Source: Lycorma delicatula
Taxonomy: Eukaryota; Arthropoda; Insecta; Hemiptera; Fulgoridae
Length of the DNA stretch: 64,000 nt
NCBI RefSeq assembly: GCF_047948215.1
Contig: NC_134463.1
Span: 60,385,701 to 60,449,700 of the forward strand
Direction of reading: 5' to 3'
The position numbers and the translations under genes are program-made. The notes under the pieces were generated by a model. The model did not search any database. It was not told where the DNA came from and saw nothing but the letters and a program-made list of their open reading frames with translations. Positions 35,267-46,974 of the stretch are shown here, in pieces; position 1 is the stretch's first letter, and the number at the start of each line of letters is the position of its first letter.

Positions 35267-36412
35267 GAAGAGAAAATTCCTTCTAATTATGAATGTTTTA
35301 AAATTAGTCGATTTTATCAAACTAAAAACCAAAAAAATAAGTTCGGAATCAAAAATTAAGTTCATATTAAAAGTTTTATCCTTTTACATACATTTATGAA
35401 TGGGATGTGCTATATTTTTGCTAAAAGGAAGTCTTATTCTTAAAAAAATAAAAATATTAATATTTATCTCTACGAAACCGGGCAACAGAACTCTTTTCGT
35501 ATAACGCAATTCTTTGACTTAAAAGAAAAGAGGTTATTATTAAAAGAAAAGAGGTTTCCATTATTAATTTTAATAAATTACGTAGCTGTTTAACATATCC
35601 CACCGATTTATTTAAAAATTTCCTTTATAGGAACAATTTGACTGTTGATAAATTTTTAAATATACTAATTAAATATTTTTAAAAACTTGAATTTGTTCAT
35701 CTTATTCATCATGTATTTAAATATTTGCTCAAATAATTTCTATTACCGACTTCTAAATTTTGAATTATTGAAAAATATTTTTTATATTATCTACATTTAA
35801 TTTACCTTAACATTATTTCATGTGTGTTTATTTTAGTTAAATAAGATGGACTTTAACCACATCATTCTTTTATTTTATAATGAATTGTGTATTCTTTGAA
35901 GCTGTTCTGAAAAAAGTTTTAACTTTGTTTCCCTTGGTTCATCCTAGTAGATCAAAGGCATTTCCTTTATTTTATCCGTTTAGTAACATATCTACTCATT
36001 CCTGACGTAATCTATGTATAAATTATTATTATCCATCGGTTAGGATAAAAAAGTCTTTATTTATTAATCCGAATTACTGAGGCTTAAAATATTATATTTT
36101 ATTTATTAAAACAAAAGTGTAAAAACAGTATTATCTTTAAAAATAAATCAAGAAATAAAAAAAACAAGATTTATGATTGAATGAAAAGTTTATTTTTATT
36201 TTTTCAAAATATCTAGACCAATTTTCATGTTCGTTCCTGAATAAAGTTGAGAAATGTTTTATTTTTGGTTTGGATTTCTTAAAGAATATTTATATCTTTT
36301 TTTAATATAATTTTAGCTTCCTTCTTTAAATGTGTTTGTTTTCTTTCTCAATACCTCTACTTTATCTGCCTCTTCCAGATGTTCAAAGCTCAATACGATT
36401 TATAGTTCAAAT
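35267..36412. other. AT-rich intron, nothing recognised
   Basis: No open frame or repeat is supported. Confidence 0.6.
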
Positions 36413-36815
36413 GGTTCGTAAGATATTACTCTTGGAACACAAATTTTACCTTTCACATTTTATTACATAAAAGCTATCAGTTTTCAGTAACAAGCGTTTT
36501 GATTAGAATTTTAAAAAAAACTTGCTATATATTTTAAAATTTGATTCATTTTTTTCTAAAATAATCATTTCGTGCAATAAACGTGTTCATAATTTATTTA
36601 TATAATTTTTTTTTTTTGTAGTTAATATTTTTTTTAACTTTGTGCTTTCTTTTACTTGTGTAATTTTTTTTTAAATTACAATAAAAGAATCTTTTACTTT
36701 TATTACTTTTTTTAAAAAATAAAATAAGTTGTGAAAGTTTAGTAAAAAACTTCTATGCTTAAAAGCAGAGACACGAACCCATTCTAACTCCTGCTATCAA
36801 ATTTAAGATAATAGA
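36413..36815 (+). repeat. Direct repeat D2, copy 1
   Basis: Diverged match to 55665-56010: GTAAGATATTACTCT, TTTTAAAATTTGAT, ATAATTTATTTA, then AAAAGCAGAGACACGA and TATCAAATTTAAGATA. Non-coding. Confidence 0.65.
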
Positions 36816-38720
36816 TATGTAATATATATATATATATATATATAATAAAAAAATTAAGTTTACGTAATACGTCTCTTTCATGTTTTCATCAATACCTTAT
36901 ACCTGACCGATCTAAAAGCAGCACAAATCATCATATTTAACTGGAAAAAAATCAGACAGTGACATCCAAAAAATTAAAATTTTCCGTAATACATCCGCCT
37001 CTATTTCACGATTAAATTTTCTACTGACGACTCGTTTTCGACTTGCTACAAATAAAATTAAGTATGCTTTTAAAATTGCACACACTAATATTTCAAAATA
37101 TAGAGATTACATAGATAAAAATGTTAAATATATAAGTTTGCTTCGATATATTGGTGAATGATTTTTAAAAAATTCAAATTAGTAAATAAAATACAGTATC
37201 AAGATTATCTTAAAAATATTGAATCTATCCCGTATTTTTTTATCTTGAAGTGTTTTTTTTTGTTCTTTCAAAGAGAACCAACTAAACTTCGAATTGTGGA
37301 GGGTTTTTGAATTAAAGAGGTTTCAAATTCAACTGCATATGGATGCTACATGAAATAAAAATATCCCATTTCGAAAGCGTAATACCCTTCTTTTCAATAA
37401 TAAGAAAAAATAACGTGAAAATCCATCTTGTGTTTGAGTTTTTGCCCCTAAATATATGCGGAAATAATCATTTAACTATAATTCAGTACTTCCAACATAA
37501 TAATAAACTTTTCATACTTTGCTGTTTGAATTTGAATAAAATGAAATGTAATTATAATATTCGTAATAATTTTGTAATAAAAGGATAATTTCTGTAACTT
37601 TTTTGTTACAGACATTAACAAAAAAGTAAATTTTTAGAATAATTTTATTTAACGAATTTTGGAAATTAACCAAAGTTCAAATATTTCATTAACTGTGTTG
37701 TTTTTTTTTATCATTACCATTAATTCTTTTTAATAAGAATTCCTTTCGAAACTGTGCTTAAATTTATCAAAATTTATAAGTAAATAAAAAAACTAATTTA
37801 TGAATTCATATTGTACGTGATAGGTTAACTACAGTTTTGAGCCAGTTATGAACCAAGAAGAGAATTAAATTTGAGCAAAAAATATATTTGATTTGTAGTT
37901 TCTTTTTTTTATTATATGTTGTAATTATACTTTGTACTGCAGATAAATTAAATTATTTTACATAAAGATATTTCTATTAGTTAATTTAAATGGAACGGTT
38001 AACTCACTTTAAAATCTTTTTCAGTCTTTCAGTTATTGTTGACTTCCTTGTACATTTACTAGATTTATGAATTTAATATTAAGAGTTTTCTAAAAAATCC
38101 TCAAAATAGATTTATAGAATCATTATTACGTTACCACACTTTCACTTTTATACTGTATCATCAATAACAGTGTTCTGATATTTAGCAGGTCCTTACACAG
38201 CAATGGGTCTCCATTCTTTTCTATTTTCAGCTAACCTTTTTATATGAACTTACCTTCTCTCTATCTTAATATCATCTAGGATTAAAGATTTGCTTAAAAC
38301 GATCTGGTCCAGAAACGTAGATCTTAGAAGATAACGTTCCAAGTAATATCTGACCGAATATCTGCCATTGGAAGAAAAAAAGACTAAACACGGGTTTAGT
38401 TGTAATACCTGGTGGTATGACTTCACAGTTATAGATTTTGGATGTTGTGAACAAACATTTTAAAGATAACCTTAAAAAAAAATTATAATTGTTGGATGCG
38501 AAGCAATAGTTATGTACTTCTACTTGAAGAATAAAAAAATAATTTCCGGGAGCTTATTATGTAACTAGATTATTAAATTAATAAACTAGATAACACCTCG
38601 ATAGCATTAGACAGGGATTTAAAAAACGTTAAATTAGCAATACATTAGAAGAAACTGAAAATTATATTCTGTGGGAGGAAGAATCAAATAATAAAAACAA
38701 AATTTTATTTTCAGATGTCA
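36816..38720. other. AT-rich intron, nothing firm
   Basis: TA run at about 36822-36845. On the minus strand near 38200-38256 a short stretch reads like RLAENRKEWRPIAV, reminiscent of LINE C-termini, but it is too short to call. Confidence 0.45.
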
Positions 38721-38732
38721 GTACGGCAGTTC

Positions 38733-38774
38733 GGTCGACCCCGAATATACGTCGACCTATATTTGGGGTCGACC
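38733..38774. repeat. 17-bp inverted repeat with GTCGAC core
   Basis: GGTCGACCCCGAATATA (38733-38749) pairs with TATATTTGGGGTCGACC (38758-38774), one mismatch, eight-base loop that itself holds GTCGAC. A related motif (GTCGACATGTATACGAATA) recurs at 39142-39160. Confidence 0.85.
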
Positions 38775-38792
38775 TTTATTCGAATAAATACA

Positions 38793-40239
38793 AGTCAATT
38801 CATGAGTTCTGTGTTGTGAGTGAATTTTTGGGAAGTAGTGATTTTTTTAATGCAATTTTTTTCGTATGAAAATATACAACCATTATTTTTTATTTTTAAA
38901 TATTTCTTATCAAAAATCTTGTACACAATTGTATATTGTTTTTTATTATGATGCTATTTAAATGTGAAATTTAAACAAGTATTTATAATATTATAAAATA
39001 GTATAATATTATTATTAAAAGTATGTATAATAAATTTAAAAATTAATTTCTTATTGGCGGTAAAATTTTATATGGTGAAAAAAAATTCTATTAACTTTTT
39101 TCTGAAAATTAAATTTAAAAGGGGCTAAACCTGTATTCGGTGTCGACATGTATACGAATAAATACAATATTTATATTTTTTATTCAATATTCTATTTGGC
39201 TAATAAATAAATGTAAGGAATTTATCAGTTTTCCTTGTTTTGTTAAGCATACTACTAACTTGCTATATACAAACTTTACTACCGTATTTAAACTTAATTT
39301 GATCTTAACTAAACTTAATTTTGCTATCATATTTTGTTCCGATCATAAAATTAATTGTAAATATGTTATTATTAGATCCTTGTGTAAATTAATGAATATT
39401 CAGTAATTAATTATTTTAGTGAAAATTCATCTGTTTATTTTTTCCCCTGAAATTAGTTGAAAGTATATAAATTTTATTCGTAAATTTACTTTTTTCATAT
39501 AATCAGCTTCTTTCTCAAATTTTTGGATAAATATGAAATTATGAAAACGGAACTGGTATTGTGGTCATACTTTCAGAAGATAATTCTGATAGTTTGAGCA
39601 GAAGATAATCAATTTTCAGAAGATAATTTTTTTTACTAGTTATTTATCACATCGGGGATAAATAACGTTCTTGCACCTGGATTTTCATAAAAGTATTTCT
39701 TTAAAAAAAACTATTATAAAATTATTTTAATTTATTAATATCTTCTATTTTTTCCCCTTTTTTACTGCATTCTATGAGTGAATGATTTATTTATAGTGAA
39801 ATTTTACCGTACATTAAAATAAAATAGCAAAAGAAACATTTAAAAACCGTTTATTAAAATTAAAAAATTTATAACTTATTGTGCAATTTCGACTGAATCA
39901 TTATTAATAATTGACGATGACGTAAAATAATTTATAATTGACGTAAAATAATATATAAAAATAATGAAATGAAATAAATAAAAATTCACATAAGATCACA
40001 AAGATATTTTCCTTGTAACTTTATAAATACTGTCAAAAAATGGATTTTTAAACAATATAAATGATTTATTTTTATTGTGTTTGTTTTTGTAATTTTTATT
40101 TGATATTATTATTGATAATAATAATAATAATAATAAAAATGTATTAACAGAAATGGGCATAGATTTTTACTTTTTTTATTCAGTTTTTGAGCTGTAGTGT
40201 ATTCATATATTTCAATTCTTTATTATTTTTATTTCTCTC
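38793..40239. other. AT-rich intron, nothing recognised
   Basis: ATA repeats near 40112-40137. The AGAAGATAAT motif recurs three times at about 39575-39630. Confidence 0.55.
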
Positions 40240-40391
40240 TTGATGATATCGCCACATAAGCTTGAAGCTTGTGCGTGGGATATGGAAATGGAATTTTGTA
40301 GCGTACGAAAAATGCCATGTCTGACCAGGATTTGAACCTGGAACCTCCGGATAAAAAACCGAGACGCTACCACTCGCGCCACGAAAGCCGG
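40240..40391 (-). repeat. SINE-A long-tail subfamily, copy A4
   Basis: The reverse complement runs CCGGCTTTCGTGGCGCGAG, GGAGGTTCCAGGTTCAAATCC and CATGGCATTTTTCG, with the 3' extension CTTATGTGGCGATATCATCAA as in A3 and A8. Confidence 0.85.
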
Positions 40392-40645
40392 AAAGTTTAC
40401 GTATGTTGCGTACAAAATTTAAAAATTTCATTAAAAATTATAAATATATCGACCGATTAAAATTTCTAGATTTATCATTTAAGAAGTATTATGAATATAT
40501 TTGAAAAGAAAATAATGGGTGGTTTTCAAGACTGATTTTTACTTCATTTTTATAAACACATAATCTGAAAATTGGTGAACTGATTGAAATTAATAAAAAA
40601 TACACGATCCAATTACATTTCAGATAAATTTAGGCGTAAAAATGG

Positions 40646-41070
40646 TTGATGGCTGATTTCGAAGTCGAGAGTTCTAAATTTCAAATCTTAGTTAAAGCAA
40701 TTACTTTTATACGGATCTGAATATTAGATCGTGGATACCTTCTTTGGTGGTTGAGTTTCAAGTCTCAAAAAACCGCACGTCTCAGGAATGGTCAACTTTA
40801 TTTTTTTTAACCTCCGGGACCACCGTTAGGTATTGCTTCAGAGGATGAGATGAATGATTTGTAGCGTGTGAAAATGCCATGCCTGATCGGGATTCGAATC
40901 CGGGACCTCCGGATGAAAGGCCGAGACGCTACCACTCGCGCCACGGAGGCCGGGGAATGGTCGACCTGAAACTGTACAAGACTACACTTCATTTGTATTC
41001 ATATATATTATTCTCTGAAGTAATAATACCTTATTGTGGTTCCGGAGGCTAAACAGAAAAAAGAGAAAAG
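40646..41070 (+). repeat. SINE-B copy B6, head-truncated, with a nested SINE-A
   Basis: Begins inside the head (GGCTGATTTCGAAGTCGAGAG). It carries the body (GATCGTGGATACC, CGCACGTCTCAGGAATGGTC) and, after the nested element, CGACCTGAAACTGTACAAG to the tail GGTTCCGGAGGCTAAACAG. Confidence 0.88.
40797..40953 (-). repeat. SINE-A copy A5 nested in SINE-B, 12-bp target duplication
   Basis: Full-length SINE-A on the minus strand, head CCGGCCTCCGTGGCGCGAG, tail GCAATACCTAACGGTGGTCC and A-rich end. It is flanked by GGAATGGTC[A/G]AC at 40785-40796 and 40954-40965, sequence belonging to the host SINE-B. Confidence 0.93.
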
Positions 41071-41722
41071 GAGAGGCGCTAAATGGTACATACGATACTT
41101 GAGGTATTAATTAACTATTATTTACTAAATAAATTATAGTAAATTTCTTTTCTACTTAGTATAAGGTTTATATCAAAGATATAATTTTGTCTTGCACTTT
41201 TTATAAGATATCAGTCATTTTCAGTCGACTTTAAATTTACAAAAAAATTATTATGAAACGAGTTATTATTATTAATTTTAAGCAGCTACAGTAACACCCC
41301 TTTAATAAATTATATATAAAAAATTCAATTAACATATAATAAAATATATATATTTCGTAAGTAGTTATACTAATTAAAATAATAAAATTTGGTTTCTTAA
41401 ATTACTTTTTTGAACAAAACAATAATTCTAATGAATTTTTAAAAGATCAAATAAATGGTAGGAAGATTGAAAGGCTTGTTGCAGCTATAAAGGGAATGGA
41501 TTTTACGAAAATTTTATTTGTGTACATTTATAATCTTTTCTTTTTTTAATGATATTGAAGATACTGAAGCATTTATTAAGTAAATAAAAAATAAAAAAAT
41601 GAATGAAAATAAAGAAACAAAAATAAATGTTTTTTAACCATTATCTTCAAAATTCGAAAACTTCATAAATTTGTGTAACTTTTTTGTTTTAATTTAATGA
41701 TTATAATTTTTAATTTATCTTA
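41071..41722. other. AT-rich intron, nothing recognised
   Basis: No supported feature. Confidence 0.55.
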
Positions 41723-42971
41723 CTAGAGGTTATCTCTAAAGTAAAGACAGTTTCATTATAAAAAAATTTATTCTGAAAACTTTATAAATATTTTTTATTT
41801 CTCTTAAACTACATACCTTATGCTACTTCTCTATATAATCGCCTCATGAATAAAGACATTTATCGCAGTGATAAATCAGCTTCAATTTACCCTCATCGTA
41901 TTCTTCTGCCGCCACTCCAGTTAGCCACTGATTGACAGCATTTTTAAGTTCATCGTCACTCGCGAATTGCTTACAACTCAAAAATTCTTTCAATTTCCCA
42001 AACAAATGGTAATCAGAAGGAGGAGCTAAGTCCGGACTATATGGTGGATGATCGTAAATTTCCCATCCAAATGTTTTCAATAAATCACATGTCGGACCCA
42101 AAACATGTGAACGTGTAATATCGTACGGCAGGATGACGACGTCGGTCAGCCGTCCACGTCGCCGATTTTGAATAACGAGCCGTAAGTTATGCAGTAGGCT
42201 TCTGCATTTATAGTCGTTCCACGTGGCATGAAGTCGATCAGCAGTATGCCAAACGGATTCCAAAAGACTGTGGCTATCAGTTTGCGTCCAATCAGCTGTG
42301 GCTTGACTTTTGTCGGTCTGGTTGGTGATTGAGGATGACGCCATTCACTTGACTGCCGTTTTCTCTGGCGTGTAATACGAAATCCATGTTTCATCGCCGG
42401 TAACAATTGAATAAAGGGACTCATCACCTTTTTCTATGTAGCGCATCAAAAATTCCAAAGCAGATCCCATTCGGATTTTTTTGTGACGTTTCGTTAAGAC
42501 GTGCGGCATCCAACGTGTACAAACCCTTCTGAACCTTTCTGATCTTTTCTGATTTCATCATCTACGCGTTTCAACAAGTCCTCTATGATTATCGAGGGCC
42601 TCCCCGAACGTTCTTCGTCATGAAGATTAATTCTGTTTTTTTCTAAACTTTTCACATCATTTTCGGACGTTTCTTTCATCCATTACATTATCACCGTACA
42701 CAGCAACCAACTGCGTATGAATTTCAGCCTGTTTAACGTTTTGATTGTTTAAAATACATATTACTCCATGTATTTCACAGTCGGCTGCAACATCGACTTT
42801 CCTATTAATTTTATAACGTAATAACTCACACGTAATGAAAGATACTACAACGTGACAACTTTCAGACAACAATGCAGTGTATTCATTACTAGCGTGGTCA
42901 TAAACGATACAGGTTCGTCAACCTTAAGGTGAGAAATTTCTCAGCGGTCTTTACTTTAGAGATATCCCTCG
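41723..42971 (-). mobile_element. Mariner element 1, about 1.25 kb, with terminal inverted repeats
   Basis: Ends pair as inverted repeats. CTAGAGGTTATCTCTAAAGT (41723-41742) continues to AAAGAC at 41748, against GTCTTTACTTTAGAG (42947-42961) continuing to CCCTCG at 42971. TA dinucleotides flank both sides (41721-41722 and 42972-42973), as expected for mariner insertion. The length is that of a complete mariner, with a broken transposase inside. Confidence 0.88.
41844..42870 (-). pseudogene. Mariner transposase pseudogene (element 1)
   Basis: Read on the minus strand across at least three frames. The N-terminal helix-turn-helix part is CEIHGVICILNNQNVKQAEI and YGDNVMDERNVRK. A linker follows (LHDEERSGRPS), then KRQSSEWRHPQSP, LIATVFWNPFGILLIDFMPRG, a degraded LPYDITRSHV (normally xxHDNARPH) and HPPYSPDLAPPSDYHLFG. 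The second and third catalytic Asp are kept, but one extra Pro makes the spacing 35 residues instead of 34. Frameshifts abolish function. Confidence 0.92.
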
Positions 42972-42973
42972 TA

Positions 42974-43204
42974 TAAGTAAAACAATATCAGCGTTAAGTT
43001 TCAACCCTTATCAGGGAGATATGGTATAAATTTGAATTTTTTTAAAAACATTTTATTGCTCAAATAGCCAAAAATAGTAAAACTATTTGTTACATTTTTT
43101 TTGGAACTAATAAGTGTACCTAATCATTGCGTTGAATTTGTGTCATTTTCTTTAAGGGTTTAACTAATTAATATTGTTTTTTTTTTAAATTATTTTGTTA
43201 AATA
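42974..43204. other. AT-rich intron, nothing recognised
   Basis: Short spacer. Confidence 0.5.
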
Positions 43205-43308
43205 CCGCCCTCTGTGGTATAGTGGTGGTATCTGTGGTATAATGGTGGCTCTATCTTTCATCCGGAAAGTTCTTCGTTCAAATCAGGTTTGGTTTTAAAA
43301 AAAAGAAA
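43205..43308 (+). repeat. Diverged SINE-A-like copy with a duplicated A-box region
   Basis: TCTGTGGTATAGTGGTGG and TCTGTGGTATAATGGTGG stand in tandem, followed by TCTTTCATCCGGAAAG, GTTCAAATCAGG and an A-rich end. The arm order fits the SINE-A head, with one small internal duplication. Confidence 0.6.
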
Positions 43309-43498
43309 AAAATTGGCGATCATAGCTGTAAATCGCCTTCAGTTTTTTTTGCCAGTGTTATTAAATAAATGAATAAAATAAATAAGTTTTAAGAGTAAAG
43401 ATAATTTTCAATATTATTATTTTAAAGAGGGGAGTTATGTTATTTTTGTTATTATCTATTCTAAGTGGAAATATTTTGGACTGAAGTTTTATTTATTT

Positions 43499-43645
43499 AA
43501 ATAATATTAACAATTAATAAAATCCATCTTACCAGCACGTTGAGATAAGCTCTGGCTGGATCTTTCGACTTCCTTGAAAGCCATCATCAGAAGTTAAAAA
43601 TATTATATTAAAGTCAAAAATTAAAATATCATAGGTTAAAATGTA
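43499..43645 (+). repeat. Rep-F copy 1
   Basis: ATTAATAAAATCCATCTTACC, then AGCACGTTGAGATAA, CTTGAAAGCCATCATCAG and AAGTTAAAAATATTA. The same order appears in reverse at 43890-44050. Confidence 0.8.
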
Positions 43646-43804
43646 TAAACAGTCATTACTATCCGGTCTTAACAGTGTAGTTTATCTGCATATTTTATTG
43701 AATTTAATATTAGCTATGATTTTGCTCAGTTTTAACTTCAAATTATTATAATATTTATTTACCAATTTTACATGGTTATGTGTGAGAATTCATTTTCGAA
43801 CATG

Positions 43805-44050
43805 ATACCGCTGATATGTTAATTCTTTAAATAATATTAACAATTAATAAAATCCACCTTACCAGCACGTTGAGATAATTTGAAAAAGCCATCCTATGAT
43901 TTTTGAATTTAATGTAATATTTTTAACTCTTTATGATGGCTTTCAAGTAAGCCAAAAGATCTAGTAGAGTTTATCTCAACGTGCTGGTAAGGTGGATTTT
44001 ATTAATTGTTAATGATATTTAATTAATTAACATATCAGCGGTATATATTC
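43805..44050. repeat. Rep-F copies 2 and 3 as a fold-back
   Basis: Left arm 43805-43878 (ACCGCTGATATGTTAATT, then a block identical for about 40 bases through CACCTTACCAGCACG to GAGATAA) pairs with the right arm ending at 44050 in reverse complement. The right-hand copy also includes CCATCATAAAGAGTTAAAA on the minus strand, so it is longer. Non-coding. Confidence 0.85.
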
Positions 44051-44054
44051 CAGA

Positions 44055-45107
44055 AATTTTATTTATTTATTTTAAGACCTAAACTTAAATTGTTCTGTGT
44101 AGTGGTTGTGTAATTGTACTGTTTTCGTTAAATTAAAACTTAGTCTACACAAAAAATTTAACAAAAGTTTGATATAATCAATCAATTTATTTTTAATAAA
44201 AAAATCTGTCATTTTGAGGATCATTTTAAACAATATTTACTTTTTTTGATTTCAAAGTTAAGTGATGTGAAAATAATTGATTTTTAAAGGATTTTCTCAT
44301 TCATGTTAAATCAGATGAATGAGAAGAAGAAATAAGAAAAAGAAGTGGAGGAATAAGTAACGCATGAATGGATCATGTTTTTCTATTTTAAACTATTTTG
44401 GACCACCATCGTGATAGTTCTGCTCGTATTATTTTAACAAGTAGTTGCCTATATAATATTAGTGAGTTGTGTCAAACCTTATATACGAGTATCAAAAGAA
44501 TCGAGTAGTGGCAACAAACAAACTAACCGCTTTAAAAACTACTAACAGTATATGTAAACTTTCCCTAAAAATCTTGTTCGTAGTTCACGTATCTTTTTTT
44601 CAATCTTCCTATCGTTCTCTGTCTTCTTTTCCCTTTCAATATAGGCCATAATATAACAATGATCCAAACAGTACAAGCGTTTTGACTGTAACTTAGGAAA
44701 CTATGTTATTGTTATTTTTAAATTGGGCCCATTTGTATGGCAACGTGACCCCTGTCAAAATATAACAATCTTTCTCTCCCCCACCTTTAAGGGTGTAGAA
44801 GTAGTGGTGGAAGAATATGAAGAAGAAGAAGTAGAAGAAACAGTTGTTCCCCTTCAAACGTTTTGACTCCCTCGGGATACAAAAGATATACCGCAAAAAC
44901 CACTCTCTCTCAAAAGATTTGTCGGCTTTTTTTTGTTGTCACTGATGTTGTTATTGTTGATGTGGTTGAAAAGTAGTAATTCACTTGATCTTGTTGTTGC
45001 TATAATATATGAGATGAACTTTTGGTATTCTATATTTTATATTGGAACGGACCACTTTTCTTTCTTCCCTTTCTATTTACTTCTCTCTCTCTCTCGATCT
45101 CTCTAAT

Positions 45108-45149
<42 letters not shown>

Positions 45150-45560
45150 GATAGATAAATATTTCTCAATAGACCTAAATGTAAGCTAGATTGTTAAATC
45201 TCTCACCGGAAATACACCGTTCATCACTTATACTTGTGCAGGAAGCATTAACCTTCTTCTTTCATTCCAATTTCATTCCTTTTATATATATTTTTTTGCA
45301 AGTCATAGTGTTATCCTATCATTTATATATAAATATTTCTTTTTCTAATTATTATTAAATTATAATACAACAATTTTTCGCTGTTATGTTCGACAATACG
45401 TTCAAATTTACATGTATTTTTTATATTCATCTTTTAAGTTTGAATGTATCAATTAGATTTTACTTGTATCTCATTGTTTAACTAATTACATATATTTTGT
45501 TTTCCATAGTCTGTTGGTGAAGTAAATTCTTTAAGCCCAGTGTAAAATATTTTAAACAAA
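44055..45560. other. Intron with GC-balanced patches and microsatellites
   Basis: 44720-44960 is less AT-rich (GGCAACGTGACCCCTGTC, a GAAGAAGAAG run, CTCCCTCGGGATAC). CT, GT and TA repeats lie at 45077-45160. No convincing gene. 44720-44960 could be a regulatory segment, which is pure inference. Confidence 0.4.
45109..45160. repeat. Compound microsatellite (GT)n(TA)n(GATA)n
   Basis: Directly visible repeat units. Confidence 0.92.
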
Positions 45561-45564
45561 TACA

Positions 45565-46140
45565 GAGTGTTCGGAAAGTTGCTGTTTACCAGAATTATGG
45601 AAGAGTAATAACGAAACTTTCTTAATTATTACTTTGTATTTTTATTTATTATATAGAAACGGATACTACAATAACTGTAACAGTTTATAAAAGGTGTTGA
45701 AAGTGACATCCTCTAACATCAATACAACACTAAACACATTTTTAGTTTGTTTTCAAACACTTTAACCAGTTAATGTACTGGAATGTCTCGTACGTAAGCC
45801 GTTAATGTGATTTTTAGTTGGTCAATCGTAGATGGTTGTTGCGTACACTACTTTCCTCCATAGAAAAAATATATTTTTTTTTTAAACCTCCGGGACTACC
45901 GTTAGGTATTACTTCAGAGGATGAGATGAATGATTTGTAGCTTGTGTGAAAATGCCATACCTGACTGGGATTCGAACCCAGGACCTCCGGATGAAAGGGC
46001 GAGACGCTACCACTCGCGCCAATATAGAAAGTAATTTGAGGATGTGCTATATTGCATTAACTTTGATGGACTTTCAGCCGTAGCATCCGCAATATCAAAC
46101 ACTTTCTTTTTATTTTATTTAGGCGGTCTCCCACTTGATC
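45565..46140 (-). pseudogene. Tc1/mariner-superfamily transposase C-terminal relic, split by a SINE
   Basis: On the minus strand: KVFDIADATAESPSKLMQY, then (after the SINE-A at 45874-46020) TIDQLKITLTAYVRDIPVH, LVKVFENKLKMC and a remnant of the usual CxxVxGGHFQH end. It finishes near CAGAGTGTTCGGAAAGTTGC on +, which looks like a transposon end. Stops and shifts are frequent. Assignment rests on the TIxxLKxxI and C-terminal pattern. Confidence 0.5.
45874..46020 (-). repeat. SINE-A copy A6, head-truncated
   Basis: The reverse complement starts GGCGCGAGTGGTAGCG and lacks the first bases. It has GGGTTCGAATCCCAGTCAGG, the linker and the tail (GTAATACCTAACGGTAGTCC), then an A-rich end. A flanking similarity (ATAGAAA on both sides) may be the target duplication. 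Confidence 0.85.
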
Positions 46141-46336
46141 AGCGTCTTTAAAAGAGTTTTTTGCCCGAAATTATTCGATTAGAGTTCAAACTGCATTGCG
46201 AGGAGGAAGAATAAGAGTATTTAGAAACTTTACAGAAAACTTGTATACTTGTCATCTTTAGAAAGATGTGTTTTTTAACGAAAAGAATGCGTTCCCCTAC
46301 TGAAAAAAATGACGTTTCTCTACGTAATTTGAAAAA

Positions 46337-46974
46337 ATTTGATGTGAACCCCACATGACTTTCTTGTACGCCTATTAAATTACATATACATATTTTTTTA
46401 GATGAAAAGTACATAAAGTTTTATTTCGTTAGTAATTCTGACATTTTTTCATTTTTTATTTTTTTATTGTTATGATTGAATTATTATTTATTGTAAAAGT
46501 TTTTACTAACAAAGGTTAATAACTATTAATAAATGAATATATTTAAATTAAAAAAAAAAAAAAGAAGATGAAGTCTGATTTGAACCGATGTATCTTCCAT
46601 TGTATGATCCAAATATTTCATTAATTAAAATATTATTTGGCTAACTCTGGAACCAATGAAATTAAGTACCATTTATCATTGAAAACTTCTCAATAAGGGT
46701 TTATTATTGCAGTTAAGAGAAAGTCCAAAATCCAATTTTTTTTGGACTTTGGGCTTTTTGGACACTTTTGGTCCAGTCAATTGCAAACAAAAGGAGATGT
46801 GCACAACTAGATGTTACAACAGTTCTAAATCGTCCTAATTGTTTTCCAGTTATGCGAGATACATACGTACAGACGTCACGCCGAAACTAGTCAAAATGAA
46901 TTCAGGGATGGTGAAAATGGATATTTCCATTGAAATCTGAAAACCGAAACTTTTTCGCGATCACAATACTTCCT
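46337..46974 (-). repeat. Rep-1 copy e
   Basis: Reverse orientation: starts TGATGTGAACCCCACATGAC, contains TTGTACGCCTATTAAATTAC and the GTCCAAAATCC...TTTGGACTTTGG block, and ends GCGATCACAATACTTCCTG. The outermost left-end bases are lost. Confidence 0.8.

Noticed and set aside
38200..38256. Minus-strand RLAENRKEWRPIAV, LINE C-terminus-like
   Set aside because: Too short, with no supporting reverse-transcriptase motif adjacent.
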